This document shows, in pieces, positions 30,201-45,389 of a stretch of DNA of 64,000 nucleotides (the first letter of the stretch is position 1; each line of letters starts with the position of its first letter). Source of the DNA: Chrysomallon squamiferum (lineage: Eukaryota > Mollusca > Gastropoda > Neomphalida > Peltospiridae); the NCBI GenBank assembly GCA_012295275.1, contig CM022679.1:5927157-5991156 (forward strand), in the 5' to 3' direction. Both the position numbers and the translations under genes were made by a program. Below the pieces are notes generated by a model. It did no database searches, was not told the origin of the DNA, and was given only the letters and a program-made list of their open reading frames with translations.

Positions 30201-31864
30201 ATTTAATCTGAAATAAAAGTATGCAATTTCATACATCAAATAATATTATGCTGATGATTAACTATGCATGCATGTAACCTTAAGATTAATTATTAAATAG
30301 GATCTTTTGATGTTTAACTTAAGGAGGTTTAATTATGTGTACACTATCCATTAGAAATTTTCCCTAAATTTAGTCATGACCAAATTTATACAAATTTTTC
30401 CATGACAGCCTTAAATGTAGTTAATTGTCAAATCACAACATAATTTTCTAGAACCGTGTTGGATAATTTATAATTTAAAATTTTTTGCAGTATCTACATA
30501 GTTATTTTGGGTCATTCAATACCCTGAACTACATTTGATTCAAATGAAAGTGTGACTGACGTGAAATTACAGTCAGATGTTTTCTTATTGTTAAGTTTGA
30601 AAGTTATAATGATTGATTCAACTGTAAGGGAAGAACAGTTTAATATTAGGTGTCGTTATATAAATTTTAACTTTATTATCACATTCTGTTTTCTTTTTTG
30701 TTTGTTTGTTTGTTTTGAGAGGATGTTTTAGTTTGTTTATATCTTTGTTAATAAAATATGGGAAGTAGAAAAGCAAAACTTCATCTACAGCCTTTGATGG
30801 ATTTGACATTACCAAAGTATCTTTAGAAGTATAAACTACATTCCTCTTTTATGTCAAAAAGTTTTAGTTATTGTAATTTGAGGTACATGTTTATAATAAA
30901 GTAAATTATAATACTGAAAGAAATGCTATGTAATAATATATTGAAATAATTTCCATAATTCTTCACAAATTATCATTGGTGATGAGTAATTATATATTCT
31001 GATTTCTGAATTTTTACTGCATTATTTAAAGAAAATCCTACAATAAAACAACAACAGTTTTAAAAAATAATAAATAATAACAAATCCTTGATAAACCAAT
31101 GCTTAGAGCTATTTTGCTGTAATTAACTCAGCCACTATTTTAAAATTGTGCACAATAAACAGAAAATGCCTGCCTTCAATTTTTATTGAAGTTTGTTATT
31201 TTATTTTCATATGTAATATTAGCAATATAAATAAATAAAAATAATAATAATAATTTAGAAACAGTCAAAAAGTGTATAGGTCATTTGTACTTATATCCAA
31301 AAAAAGACTTAACAATTATTTTATTGAATCCAACAGGCTATCCATTTACAAATTTCTAAGATAAAAAGTGCAATAGGTTCTATTGTTATGATATCCTACA
31401 CATACAGAAAATTTCTGAATATACTCTATACATCTTGCTTATGAATGCATTATTTTCCTCCATTGTGAATATACTTTTTCTTTCCTTTCAAAATCAATCA
31501 CCTGTCACCAACAGTGTCAGGTAACTAAAAGAAAAAGAAGAAACTGCATAACTGAAATTATGAAAGTACATTTTCAAGATATGTTTGTGTCATATTAATT
31601 TTCTAATGCATATACACTGATAATATCAGATTAGTGAACTAAGAATTTAGTGAAAATAAATAAATTTGTAATGTTAAGTATATTTTTTAATAATAATAAA
31701 TCAATACAATTATTAGAATATTTCAGCATGCACCATTATAGATATATATATATAAAAATCAATTAATAAAATAAGGTCATAATCAACTGCACATTACTCA
31801 TTTCTACACTGGATGGACAACAATGTCCTTTTTGGTTCTTTATTTATTATTCTTTGGGTATTTT

Positions 31865-31902
<38 letters not shown>

Positions 31903-34900
31903 CTTGAAACTTTATGTAACATACTAAATCAATCAACTAAAAACAAAAACACTTTTTTTTTTTTTTTTAAATAAATGTTATTTAAAAAGAAAAATCTGTA
32001 TGTCAAAATTAAAATACTGTGGATTTTCAGATGTGCAGAACATCATACAGTGAAACATTTTCATTGCTGACTTTAACAAGGATCAAGGAAACAGCAATTC
32101 ATAAAATTGTAAGCAATGATTTTTTTTTTTTTTTTTTTTAAAGACTCTACATCACTTTTGACATATTTAATATAATGCTCAGCTGGAAGCTTAAACTACT
32201 GAGCATATATAAATGACTCTGCGGACATGAAAGCAGGAATAAAATACTGCTGATCTTATCACATATACATATGCATTCTAAACGAGACAAAACATATAAC
32301 TGAAAATAACTTTCAAAATTGTATTTTTTCCAGTTTAAAGATGATTAAAAACCCACAATAATTACCTTTCAAAAATAATGTCAATTCTAGCAAAGTTATG
32401 AACAAGATGGATGAATGAATATCGAAGGTAAAATTAAATCTGGACAAATAAACATATTTGGTAACAAGGAAGTTGAAAATTGTAAGATATCGTGTTTAAA
32501 AATATATTAATTAAAAAGTGGACAAATATAATAATTATTATTTGTATTCACAGCTGGGTTTTGGGGGTTTTTTTAGTTTTTTGTTCTTAATTTCTTTTCA
32601 AAGAAATGTAATTATGAATAATAAGTTTAATATAAATGAACAGAATACAGCTCAAAGATGGACTCTTGAACAGGTGCATAAAGTGATGATTTCTACCAGG
32701 TTTATCTTCATACTTGCTTCGAACTGATAAGAACATGATCCTGTGACTATAAGAAAAACATCTACAGTTTAAATATTGGCAAATCTCCAGCAGAAACACA
32801 TGTAGTTTGCTATTTGTTTACATAGAGTTTAATTTAAACTATTAATTTTATTATTTATTTATTTATTTATTTATTTTTGACTTTGTTTTTATAAAACAAA
32901 TTTAGTTCTATTTCTAAATGTTTACTGATCTATATTTCGCTACATTTTAGAAATGATAACTTTTATAGGTTTTTTTTAATTTGAAAACTTGTCATTAAAT
33001 ATATACTATTAATAATAACTAGGAAATTAAATAGTATTATGCAGATGCAAATATTTTTCACCATATTTAATTTAAATAAAAGAATGGAAATTCAAAAATA
33101 TTACTTGAATCTCACAAACGCCAATTTAACAACAAATTAAAATAAGCTGTGTTTTTCACTTCTCTGTAATTCTAATTGATGCAAACAGAAAAATTTCAAA
33201 AAAAAATGTGTACAGAAATAGAAAATATCAATGCTTTTAATAACAAAAGGAATCAAATGCATAACATTATACCTAACAGTACTAACATTTTCTAAACAAA
33301 CTAAACCCCTTCTTATTCATGAATGGCTGCCAGATGTACTGAATACAAAAGGAAATGGATGCCAAATGAAGAAAAAAACATTCCTTTGTAGAAGGCTTCC
33401 TCTGCAATCATGTCATAACAAGGCAGGAGCAAGAACAAATATTGTATTTACATATTACATCAATTACAATTATGTTTTGATCTTTCAGTATGTACAAAGT
33501 TTTTCGAAATTCAGAAATTGTTTTCGTATGTTAAATAATCTATTTAGTAAACAAAGGGCAACGAAAGAAAGTGCAAGAAACTACAATTTCAAATTATTTA
33601 CTGGAGTCTAATATAAACAGATGGCTGGTTTAGCAGTAAGAGAATGATAACATAAATTTGTGCTCTAGAAAAAAGTAAATTTAACAGTAAGACATTTTTT
33701 ATATATATTTTCTCATTGCAAGTAAATGTGTCACCTACTGCACCTCAAAATTTATTTATTCAAATATATCCCATAAACAACAGACATTTTAAAGCAAATA
33801 ATATAATATTATTTATTAGTACATAAAGAATAACTTAATTAATTAAGAAGTAAGACAAATTAATTATAAATTTTTTATCAAAAGAGTAATTTGTTAATAC
33901 ATTTTCTCAGACTGTTGAAAAACATCAGCCCGAAATTACAAAACAAGATATTACAAAGAGCATATTATCTGCAATGAATATATAGCTCATGAAAATAATA
34001 TATCAGAATATGTTATATCTTAAGTAAAACTTTGAATGATAAAAATCACCTAATGGTAAAAATGCAATGAAATAAAATAGTTCTGTAATAGTTCTGACAA
34101 AACCTTTCCTGACCTTCAAATTAATATTAAAATGTTTTTTCAATTGTTTTAAAATTCCTTTTTTTCTTTTTTTTAAATACTTTTTTCTCCTGTTTTTTTT
34201 AAAAATATTTTTATAAACACTGCACAACACTCCTATTAGTTTACTTAAAAACAAAACTGATCTGATCTAATCTCTAAAGAGGAGTTAAATGTTGCTGTGT
34301 TATGATAAGCTTTGGTTCATAATAAAATATTGTGTTCTATTAGCAAAAAGTCCAGTTATAAAAGCCATGGTAGTTTCTCAAGTATACATGATAATGTAAT
34401 TCACATATCAAACTTCAAATGAATGTGAAAATAAACAAATAATACATTTAAGGTATATTAGATATTCAAATAAAATAATAAAAAATAATTAAATAAATAA
34501 ATAAAATAATATTAGTAATAATAATAATAATAATTTAAGATTTGTTCAACTGGCAACAACAAAAACACTAATGTGAAAAAAGAAACTTTTTGTTACAGTC
34601 TCAATTATTTCATGTATTTCAAAAACCATCATTTTACTTCTCAGGCTACAGATTTATTGACAAATATATTTTTGAATGGAATGGGAAATAGGTTTGGTGA
34701 GAAAGACTGAAATTGCAACCATCTAAGCACCTGTGAGCACTACGTCCAAATATTTTGAAACAAACCACTCCACCACTGCCAAAAAAACAGCATGTGTGCC
34801 TTTACAAATGCCCTCAGTTATATTCTGAATATTATGTTAATAAAACAACATTTAGAATGGAGAATAATCACTAGAACAATATAAAATATGTGTTCTAGAC

Positions 34901-35337
34901 CAATTACCTCTTATTGTTTCTATTATGGCTTAATTATAACCTTGATAAATGCTCTATAGCTCTGTTCATCCAGATAGATATTTCATTATGTAATTATAAA
35001 AATTAAGCTATTTATCAAGCAGACTGGGCCAAACTATGCAGAACTGTCAAGAATTGCTGTCTTTTAATAATGAGATATTGTTAATTCTGATTCCATTTCA
35101 GAACATTGTGCTATAATGTATCACCAATCCTGTCCACTATATAACACCAGTCAACTTCCAATTATTCATGTCACTTATCTGCATAACTGGTAGTTTTCTT
35201 GGAATTAAGCCAACAACTTTAAACATGACAAGTCTTTATGTGTAAATCCTTCCTCACACTGTAATGATTTAACATTCTCTGGACACTATAGGAAGATGAT
35301 GAAAAGTCTCAGATTGAATTCATATGTTAAATTATGA

Positions 35338-35385
<48 letters not shown>

Positions 35386-38300
35386 TACAAAAGAAAGAAA
35401 TAATAAGAATTAATATAATGTAGCATATTGACATTTTTATAAAAATCTATACATGTTAGAAGTATTTGATTAATACCTGTTTTAAGGACCATAAAGAAAA
35501 ATAACCAGCTACAATAAAATATTACAACACATTGTTTGCCATTTGTTTACCTATGTTTACCTATGTAAAAGACCTACAATTAGTTCACAAGATACTTGCT
35601 TGTAGGTGGAATATAAACCTAAGTTAAATATATTGACCTAACTTTATAATTTCCAATAAAATTGCAAAGACTGTATAGTATTCATACTATCATAGTGTTA
35701 TAAACCAATGAAGTGAAGAAAAATACATTTATAATAACTATTTGATTTAAATGTATATCATATACATGTTAATGTAATATTAAATGCACTGTTAAGGAAA
35801 TTGGTGTTACAGGAATAAAATGTTTTGTAGGAAAAGCAAGTACATTTTCACTAACATATGAACACATCAGAGATTACAGACTGACAAGAAATTAATTTCC
35901 ATAAAAAATTAAATACAACTGTTTAATTTTCAAATGAAATTTTAAAAACATCTTTGAAGAAAAATGCTGACATCATAATATTGAAATCTTTATTTAAAAA
36001 AAAAAAATAATAATAATAATAATAATAATAATAGTAATAGCAATAATAATAATAAGAACCACAACAACAAAATTATTATCAAGGAAATAACTATTCAGTT
36101 CATAAAACTGTTAATTCTAATGCTGTCACAACTAACGTCCTCAGATACTATTTTTATGAGCTCTGACATTTCTTTAACCAATGAATTGTACATATTCACA
36201 GCCAATTTGTTTTCCAAGAAAACAATTTAATCTTCTGATTATATCTTTCTTTAAGTGGAAAGTAATTTCTTGTCAGTCTGTAATCTCTGATGTGTTGATG
36301 TGTAAGTGAAAACGTTCTTGCTTTTCCTACAAAACATTCAGAAAAATGCTAGACAGAATAGGACTAAATAAAGTCATATACTAGGCATTTGTATTTTAAT
36401 TTTAAATTAATCATATTGGATGTATGAATGGATGGATACATAGATAATTTATTGATGTTATCACAAATCATAAAAGACTCTTAAGTATAATGCACCCAGG
36501 ACAATATTTTTCTATAATATTTTTTTTTTTTTTTTTTTTCCTTAGTTAATAAAATAATTTTCTGATCTTTCTACACCTCCCTTTGAGAATTCTTTTCTTT
36601 TTACCAAGTCTTTGCCAATGCAATGACTGCCTGCTAACTCCATCAAACACAGGTGATGTGTAACACAAACTGAAGTAACCCCTTTGATCTTTGGAATAGG
36701 TGGGGAAAAGTCCTTTTAAACATAATTAACTTATCCTGGTTCTGATGTTGAAGCATTAGAAAATATTAATAACATATTTTACCCTTTTATTTTAAGGTTA
36801 ACTAAAAGATGAATAAAATAAACCAATATCCAGAAAATAATTATGAACATAGCCAAAAGCAGAACAGTAGTGCTATAAACAGTTATTTTAAGAAGGAGAA
36901 GGAAAAAAGAAAACATTTCTAACCACTGGTCCAAATATTACTCACAAACTAAATTGAATCCATGTATTTTTCAACACCTGAGCATTAAATTTATTAAAAA
37001 CTGATGTCTGTTCTGTCAATGCAACCATGCTTGCATAATCGCCTCTATCTGTTAGAAAAATATTTCTTTTCTGCATCTGTTACTTGGCTCTGATTTTGGT
37101 TCTGATGAAGAAAACATTGTGAATTTACTCAACATTGATGAGATTGAAAACAGGAAAGATCTGGAAGATCCATCACCTGCAATAACATGAATTATCATCC
37201 TTTGGTACTTTATGTTGCTTAAAGGCAATCAGTTGTTTAGAATGTTCAGCACTTGGAAATCATTAGTCCAATGAAAATGTTTTTAAAAAACAAAACATAA
37301 ACAATTCCAATGAAATGATAATCCAAAAGAAAAAATTATAATAAAATAGGATAAATAACCCCAAATGTTTTCTTCCAAATTAGTTATATGAAATAAAAAA
37401 TCTTTTATCTTCAGTATAATTATGGCATTTGTTAGTCAATATTGCTATACATAACCATATTATTAAAACAATTTTTCTAATGGAGTATGTAATAGAATAT
37501 TTAACATTTTAGTACTGCATGAAAAAGAAAAAAGAGTAGCTTGCTGATTATTTCTGCTACTCTAGAAATGAGAACACTGAGTCTAATAACTTACTCAATT
37601 CGATTTCTCTGTCTGACATTTAAAAGCAGGTGTCTCACTTGTACAAACTTTATAGCAGACATTTAACATTTTTTCTCCCTTTCCTTTCAATTCTGGCACC
37701 AGTATAAGTTTGAATGTCTAATTATCATTCTTTTGAAAAATATATTTACTAGCACCTTTTTACCTTCTTCTTTTTAACACTTTTTAAACTATCTTTAATT
37801 TATATAAAATCTACAGTTTGTAATCAGGAATAGTTAAAGGTCTGAATCTAAAAACAACCCAACATGTTAGCACAAAAAAGTTTTTATCTAAACAACAGTT
37901 TATTTATAAATGCATGATATTTCAGACATAAATATATTCATATATATCTACCATACTTAAAATTGCAAATGTAATCATAGCATTTGGGGATATACTTTTA
38001 TTCTTTAAAGTTGTAAAGCAAATTCATGTACTTTATAAAGTCTACTCTTTTTTCCTTTGATTTTCATCTTTTGTTAATTGATTTTATCTACTGTTTCAAA
38101 AATATATTTAATTTACATTAACTTTTATTATATTCCTATCACTAGGTGCATGGCCTTTTGTATTTATTTATTTATTTACTTATTTATTTATTTATTTTGT
38201 GTATGTTTTGTTTTTGTTGTTTTAAAAAAACCTTTAACCAAGCCAAGTTATGCTCATAAAACAGGCTCCTAAAAATTGTTTATGTTAAAACATTATTTTT

Positions 38301-41300
38301 TTTTCTCTCTCTCATATTGCAGTCAGATTACTTGGTCATGATTATGAAGTTCTGCTCTGTTGAAAACTAACCTGCTTGTCTGCAATACTTATTTTTCATT
38401 GCCTCTGCTGTCAAAGGTTCCAAGTACAGCAGACACGGAAATGGGTAATGGTTACTGTCAGTAAAACTAGCATGAAGTTCAATTTTGAAAATGCAATCTT
38501 GAACAAAATAAAAAGGATAAAATCCAGTTATCTTTAGTCTGTAACCATTCTGTCATTAACACCAGATAAAGATTTTATGCTATTCAAATATAGCATCTAT
38601 ACTGAATTAGATATCAGAATTAAAGTGAAATAAAAAAATTGCCATAATTGTTGTTTTTAAATATATGTTAAAAACAATTTGAATAAATAATTAAATAATT
38701 AAAAATAATTAAAATTATAATGCATGTGATAAAATGTATCTTTAAATTTAAAGAAATTAAAATCAGACTTGTGTATGTGAGACAAAAAAAACAATATATA
38801 TATATATATATTTGTATGTACTGATTCAACAGCCAACCAAGCCTAAAACTTTTTAAAATGATTAAACTAAATGATAAATAACAACATTACACATTATTAC
38901 AGTAACATTTATTATTGCCCTTGTATTTATTTGTTTTTGTTAAGACTACCAGTACTGTTCTACTATTTTTATTATTACTTTTTAGATATTTTCAAAATAT
39001 AAAATACTGATTTTTGAAAGAAATAGTAATCAAAATTATTAATTATTCTAAAGAAACTTAAACATATCATAAGAGAAAAGTCAAAACGTTTTGTATTAAC
39101 AGCATTTTCCTCATGTAATCATGTTAGAAAAAATATATATTGAACCAGTGCAATTCATTTTTGTCAGTATTTATTGTACAAAGTAATTATATATAATATA
39201 AAAATTAATATTAAAAAACAAAAAAAACAATACCCGAAAACCCCAAATCGCCCATATTGGTATCAAAATTATATTAATAAATAAACTGTCACGTTCTATT
39301 GGTCTTAATGTGAACATACTTTTTCCTGTGTTCCACTATAAAGTATTTCAGTAAGTTCTGTTTCATGAAATTTAAAATATTACAGCAGGATTTCTGGATG
39401 AGTGCAATACTGCAAAATTGATTTCTTTCAAATTAGTCTCAGAACATTCTGCACCTTACTTGCTATACTTCAGATCATTTACTTTTTCTTTTCTTCAAAC
39501 ATTTAAAAAAAAAAAAAATATATATATATATATATAAATTACAGTTTAAAAAATAGAAAGAAGTAAAAACACAAGAAGCTAGATCTTCTTTTTAAAAACA
39601 TTCTGCCACTGATAAGATTAGAAAACTAAAATTTTACAAGAATACATCTGTCTATATGTATTTACATATTATATTTGAGTCAAAAGATTCACAAATCATT
39701 ATGAATGCTTTCTAAATTTTAAAAAAAAAAATGTACTCACAGTAATGTAATTATTATTATTATTAAAATTTATTAATTCAAAGAGTACTTGCTCCCTTCT
39801 TTCTCTTTTTTTTAAATAATTGTAATCACATATGATCAATGTAAAAAATAACAATAATAATAAAAAAGGAAAAAAAAAAAAAACCTCAGAAGTAAAAGAG
39901 GGACAGATTTCCTTTTCTCTATGAATATACTATAAAATATTATAATTCATCAATATGGCTTTCTGTAAACTTTGATTTGTATGTATTTACAGATAATAGA
40001 TGTGAATTAAGTAAAATATTTTTATATAATCTATTTTTTATAGATCTTTGTATATGATGGAAAAAAAAAAAAAATTTAAAAATTAAAAATACTGAAGGAA
40101 AAACTGAAAAAATTTCCTATTAAATTTGATTCAATTATGTAAAAATTTCCTATTTATTTATTTATTATTTTTTTATTTTAGGTAGAAATATTCTGGTAAG
40201 GTAAATAAAAAATAATGGCAGTACCATCTATCTTGATTAAATCTAAAAAGTATGCCATTGAAAAGAAATGTAAGCAATTGTCTACATATTCTTTCTTTTT
40301 TTTTCTTTGTTTGTTTGTTTGTATATGTATATTGCAATATGCTTTAAATGCTTTCCCCCATGGACATGAACCAATGAAATTATTATTATCATTAAAATAG
40401 GAACAGGCATAGAAGAAAAATTTTGAAAAATAATTGTTTCAGTATCTATGTATAATCAATTAAATAATTACTATTAATATTATCAAAAATAAATAATCAT
40501 GAATTTTAATACTGTGTTTCAGCTATCAGATAATAAGCATTTTAACATATTGTTATTGTTACTCCTTTGATGTGAACAACATCTTTTGATATGTTATCAT
40601 TCCATGCATAACAAATACTCTGAAATAGACATTAAAGACAGGACAGAATTTACTGTCTGTAGAGATAGAGATCAAATTAACAAGTATTATCTGATTAGAT
40701 CACTACAAAACATTTCTTGGATCCCACAAGGAGCATTTATTTTCACAGAAAGGCTGTTACACTGATGATTGTATGAGGGGTTGTGAATTGTAATTAATTT
40801 GATTGGACAATTAATTAACCAATTGGAATGAGTGGCCAAGAACAGCAGTGCATCACTCAAACTGACAGGAATGTTCATAGATGTGATAATAATTGGAAAC
40901 AGAAGCAGGGATCGGTCAGATAATCAGGTGATTTTTGTCAGACATATTTCTGTTGCGATTAAGCCTGGCGACTAAGTATTTTGGTTTATCTTAGTTGATT
41001 TAAACCAGGTGTTAACTGATTTCTGGAAAACAAGATAAAACATTTAAATACTGCTTTAAAATATTTAAATATCCTTGGTTAATATCTTCAACAAAACTGG
41101 ATAAAAATTAGTTAGAGCAATACAGTAGGAATATTTAACAAAATCTCTGTATAAATATGTTTATGAAATCAGACAGCCAGAACAATGACAGAGGCTGAGA
41201 GAAAAAACTGGTAGTACAGAAGATAAATTTGTTTTCATAGAAAAGAAAAGCAGTTTTAAAAATCCATACACAATGCAATAGTGATGGAAAGAAGAAATGA

Positions 41301-43933
41301 ATATAATTAATTTCAAATTAAGATACAACTCAAATAGTTTCTAAAAATATCTCAAGAAAAACTCTTCTCTAATATAAATAATTATTCTGCTAATTCTTTC
41401 TAACTTGTTTACCTTTGAGAACTTTACAAGTAAAGAAATAAACTCTACAACCTCTACTTTAAAAGAGTATTAAGAGGTATAAGCATTCCAATTACTCTCC
41501 ATACTTTCATAGAAAGACAAATTAAGGACTTTTAATTAAAGAAAAAGGAGGAAAAGACGAAGTAAGACAATTTAAAAATGTTTTCTTTAACTTCTTTTTT
41601 TTCAGTTTCAATCTTCACATCTCAAGATCTAAGAAAAGTTAAATCAAGATGTTAGTTTTTGCAAGATTAACAAATTGTTATCTGTAAATAGTTACTAAAC
41701 TGAGGTTAACACTATCATCAATACACCTGTTTCCATATGTAATGGATTTTAAATCAGACTCTTTACATGCCATTACTAAAATATGTCAACTTCAGTAAGT
41801 AATGAAAATGATATTTATATTACAATTTATACAAGTGAATTTGTTTGGACATAACTGCTTGCTTCACTGGTTATAATAGTTGAATACTTCTCATAGTCCA
41901 TGAAGATTTCAAGACTTTTAATATTAAGACTTTTAAAATAAACACTTTTATACATAAAAATGATATGAAAGAAATATTTCTGCTGCCTTTTTAATTTTAT
42001 ATGCATCCTCCCATAGTAAGAGCACAAATAATGGATATTTTGTGTGGCATTGGCTAGAAAAGGAAAGAGCTTAATGAAAATGTCCACAAGGGTGATTCTG
42101 TGCCACTAACATAAAAAAAACCCCACTATAATCATCAAATAGCATTTAAACCATTACAGCCTGATTTATATACATCTAAATAAAACCAGTGGATATCACA
42201 AATATTTACTGGAGTGAATATAAAAAAATGTTAATATGAACAGCATAACATTAATGCTAGTATGAAACTATATCATGGAAGTAATTAATGTTTCTCTTCC
42301 CCTGAAAAATATTAGCTTTTATCAAGACAAAAACTATTACACAGCAATTTTTTTTTATAAAGATTAATAAAATAAAAATATCAAGTTGAGTGTTAAATTA
42401 TGCCATTCCAAAAATTAAAGATAAATTAAGTTAAATACAAGACCTTGTTTCAGTATAACCTGAAACTTCGTGATATTATCCCCCTTTCTTTTTCACTGAC
42501 CATTATCACTACTTCTATGATAACAATGGATTTTTGGCTAATTATTTAAATTATAATTTTATGTCTGATTGTTCGGATATATATGTGTATAAATGTTTCT
42601 CCGTTTTGAAATCCAATTATAAATTAAATAATTCTATAATTTTTTTGAAAAACGGTAAAAAAAAAAATATATATATATATATAAATAATAACAAAAAAAA
42701 AAAAAATAAAAAAAGCAAAGAAGAATTAAACTTTTTATTTTTTATTTTTTTTTTTTTATTTTTTTTTGGCGTTTGTTGTACCAATAACGAAAACCTTTAA
42801 ATCATCTTATTAAAGAATGAAAAACTGTGTATTCTATTTTGCTCGTTGTTATTATTATTTATTTATTTAATTCATTTATATTTCTTAGTTTACTTTATTC
42901 ATTTTTCATTTATTTATTTTTTTATTTTTTATTTTTTTTAAATATAAAACCACACAATGAGTATAAAAGTGAGCGTTTTTATTTTTTCCTTCCATTCACC
43001 AAGCGCTAACAGAACTAAATAATTGAATGTGAATTGTAAATTGTAGTAACTTGAGAAGAATATCTCAGTATGTTTATCTGTCTCACCTTTTCTTATCCAC
43101 AAATATTTGGAACTGAATCAACAAGTTGTATATTTGCTGGATATTAAAAACACTCATTAAAATAATGATTAAATTTTTAATAAATTACTGACTATTTTGA
43201 ACAAAAAGTCCAAACGTTTTGTTTAAGAATTAGCAAATGTGGCGTCTGCTATCTTCGAGCGGTGTGCGTTTGTACAATGTGGTTTCCTCAAAACCATAAG
43301 CGCACCGGGGCGCGCTTTGGAAAAACTACAAAGGCTTCAAGGTAATTGGAAACAAATTTACGACAAGTGTTGTCCTATCGCCTGAAGTGTGGAGACATGA
43401 TAGTTTTTACAGACTTTCGCCACGGGATCGTTGATATATTTCTTCAAAGTTACCTTGTGGTCGCTTTACGGACAATGACAAATAATAAAAAAATATATAA
43501 GTTTTCTTGCAAATTGCAAATGAAAGAAACTATGCAGGACGATGATTTTTTGCATAACATATATCATATACACAAACTCACATACATAAACGTGTGTGTG
43601 TGTGTGTGTATGCATGTATGTATGTACGCGCGCACACATACACACATACATGTGGGTATATGTATTTATATGTGTATGTGTATATTTATATATAACAGAT
43701 GATAAATAGATATGCAGCGATGGATAGTGTGAAATAAGGGAAGAATATTTGTATAGTGTGTTTGTAAAATACATACAAATACATTTAAGGAAATCATATT
43801 TATATTAAAATGACAAAATATTTATGGGATAAAGGCGCGCTAAAAAAAACAAAAAAAATGGCGACCAATTCATAAGAATCATCTATTACTATTGCTTCTG
43901 CTCCTACAAATGATAGTATTTTTTATCTTTTAC

Positions 43934-43967
<34 letters not shown>

Positions 43968-44880
43968 ACCAGGTTTATAAAAATATAGAACTTTAAGGTT
44001 TTGGAGTACACTGATCGGTATAATATAGCAGTGGGCATAAAGCGTTGGAAAGCGGGCAAACAGCCTGTTCTTTTTGATACCGTTGTGCGGTTTTCAGAAA
44101 CAATACTTTATTTTTTTGCATCGTGTTACATACATTGAATCGAATACTGCTCATATCGTATCGCATATATCGCACCGGATCCAAGCATATCGTATCGTCT
44201 GACATTCCATGGCGTGGTGTTTTATAACTGTGTAGTGTTGTATCGTGTGGTTAGTGGTATGAAGATTGTCTAGAGTTTAAATTATCACATTCTCAGGAAA
44301 AATCCTATTTTTCTTTGGTAATTTAGTTATAACGATATATTAAATGTTCGAAAACAGATCTGAGGTGAAAGGAAATTTGGAACCAACTTAGTCTGGGCTT
44401 TGTATGCTCCCTTTTCATTTTCTACAGCTGTGCAGTTACGTAGTGATCATAAAATAATCAACTAGACATTATTTTCGAGGAGACTTGTTTATGGTCTGTC
44501 GAAAATTAGGCTTTTGAATTTCTACCTGTAATTATCTGCCATTTAGAACTGGATATAAAATATCCTGACTTACAATATGAAAATGCCGTTAATTCTGCCA
44601 CCTATTAGAATATTTGAAAAAAGATGGAATTTTTCATTTCCTAGAAAACTCGTTTAATACTTGTAAGATTCAGTACTTTTTTTTATGTGCACACATCAGG
44701 TGATATTTGTATTTCAGTAATTATTAGTATACATGTATTTATAATATGACATTTGATGATTTAATCTTAACAGTTAGCTTTTTGGAGTCTTTTATTTAAA
44801 CCTTCCCATAGACAAGAGAGCACATAATACGATTTTTCATAGCTGGAACGGAAAATAGCACAATTATCCGTTTAAGAAAT

Positions 44881-44915
<35 letters not shown>

Positions 44916-45036
44916 TTTTTATTATTATTATTATTATTATCATTATCAACATCCAGCATGTTTTTAAAGATATCATATGTATCCACCACTATGTATTTGT
45001 TGTTGTGTTCTTCTTTTTTCTTCTTGTTTTATTGTT

Positions 45037-45068
<32 letters not shown>

Positions 45069-45350
45069 GACTAATATTTATAAACAGCCACAGTGATATC
45101 GCGTTTTTTAAAACAGTGGATCCGTCCCTGACATTCCCTACTACGCAGTTGTGTAAAAACCGCATAAAATAACAATCGTTTTATTTTACAGTAAAAGTCA
45201 TTAGTGCGTGACAAATGGTGATGTTATAATGTCAAGCAACCACAGGTACGCCTTCTCCACAGCGAGACAGCAGAGTGTGATTCTTATTCACTGTAATTCT
45301 GACACCACAAAACAGAAGCAAACATTTTGAAATAACAACTCTGTATTAAT

Positions 45351-45389
<39 letters not shown>

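Larger units (their letters stand above)
10899..42470 (-). other. Intron 2, CpG-depleted part
   Basis: About 31.6 kb of AT-rich sequence between exon 3 and the CpG boundary. No coding exon, RNA gene or transposase is recognised on either strand; open frames here are short, low in complexity and without splice or codon support. CpG is nearly absent, with several successive 60-bp lines lacking any. It holds scattered microsatellites, an inverted repeat at 35820-36337, a dispersed repeat copy at 32850-33098 and a few richer islands listed separately. Exons of phase 1-1 could hide here, but no Gly-Xaa-Yaa periodicity was seen. Confidence 0.65.

Noticed and set aside
33231-33611. 126-codon plus-strand open frame
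   Set aside because: Mixed composition but no recognisable domain, start context or exon borders. A frame of this size is expected by chance in 64 kb on six frames.
43520-43700. CRISPR-like regular repeats
   Set aside because: These are microsatellites with short units and no unique spacers; the genome is clearly eukaryotic. The same applies to the tandem arrays at 46, 59 and 60 kb.
43346-43702. 118-codon plus-strand open frame in CpG-rich DNA
   Set aside because: Its second half is a GT/ATGT microsatellite and the first half shows no known motif.
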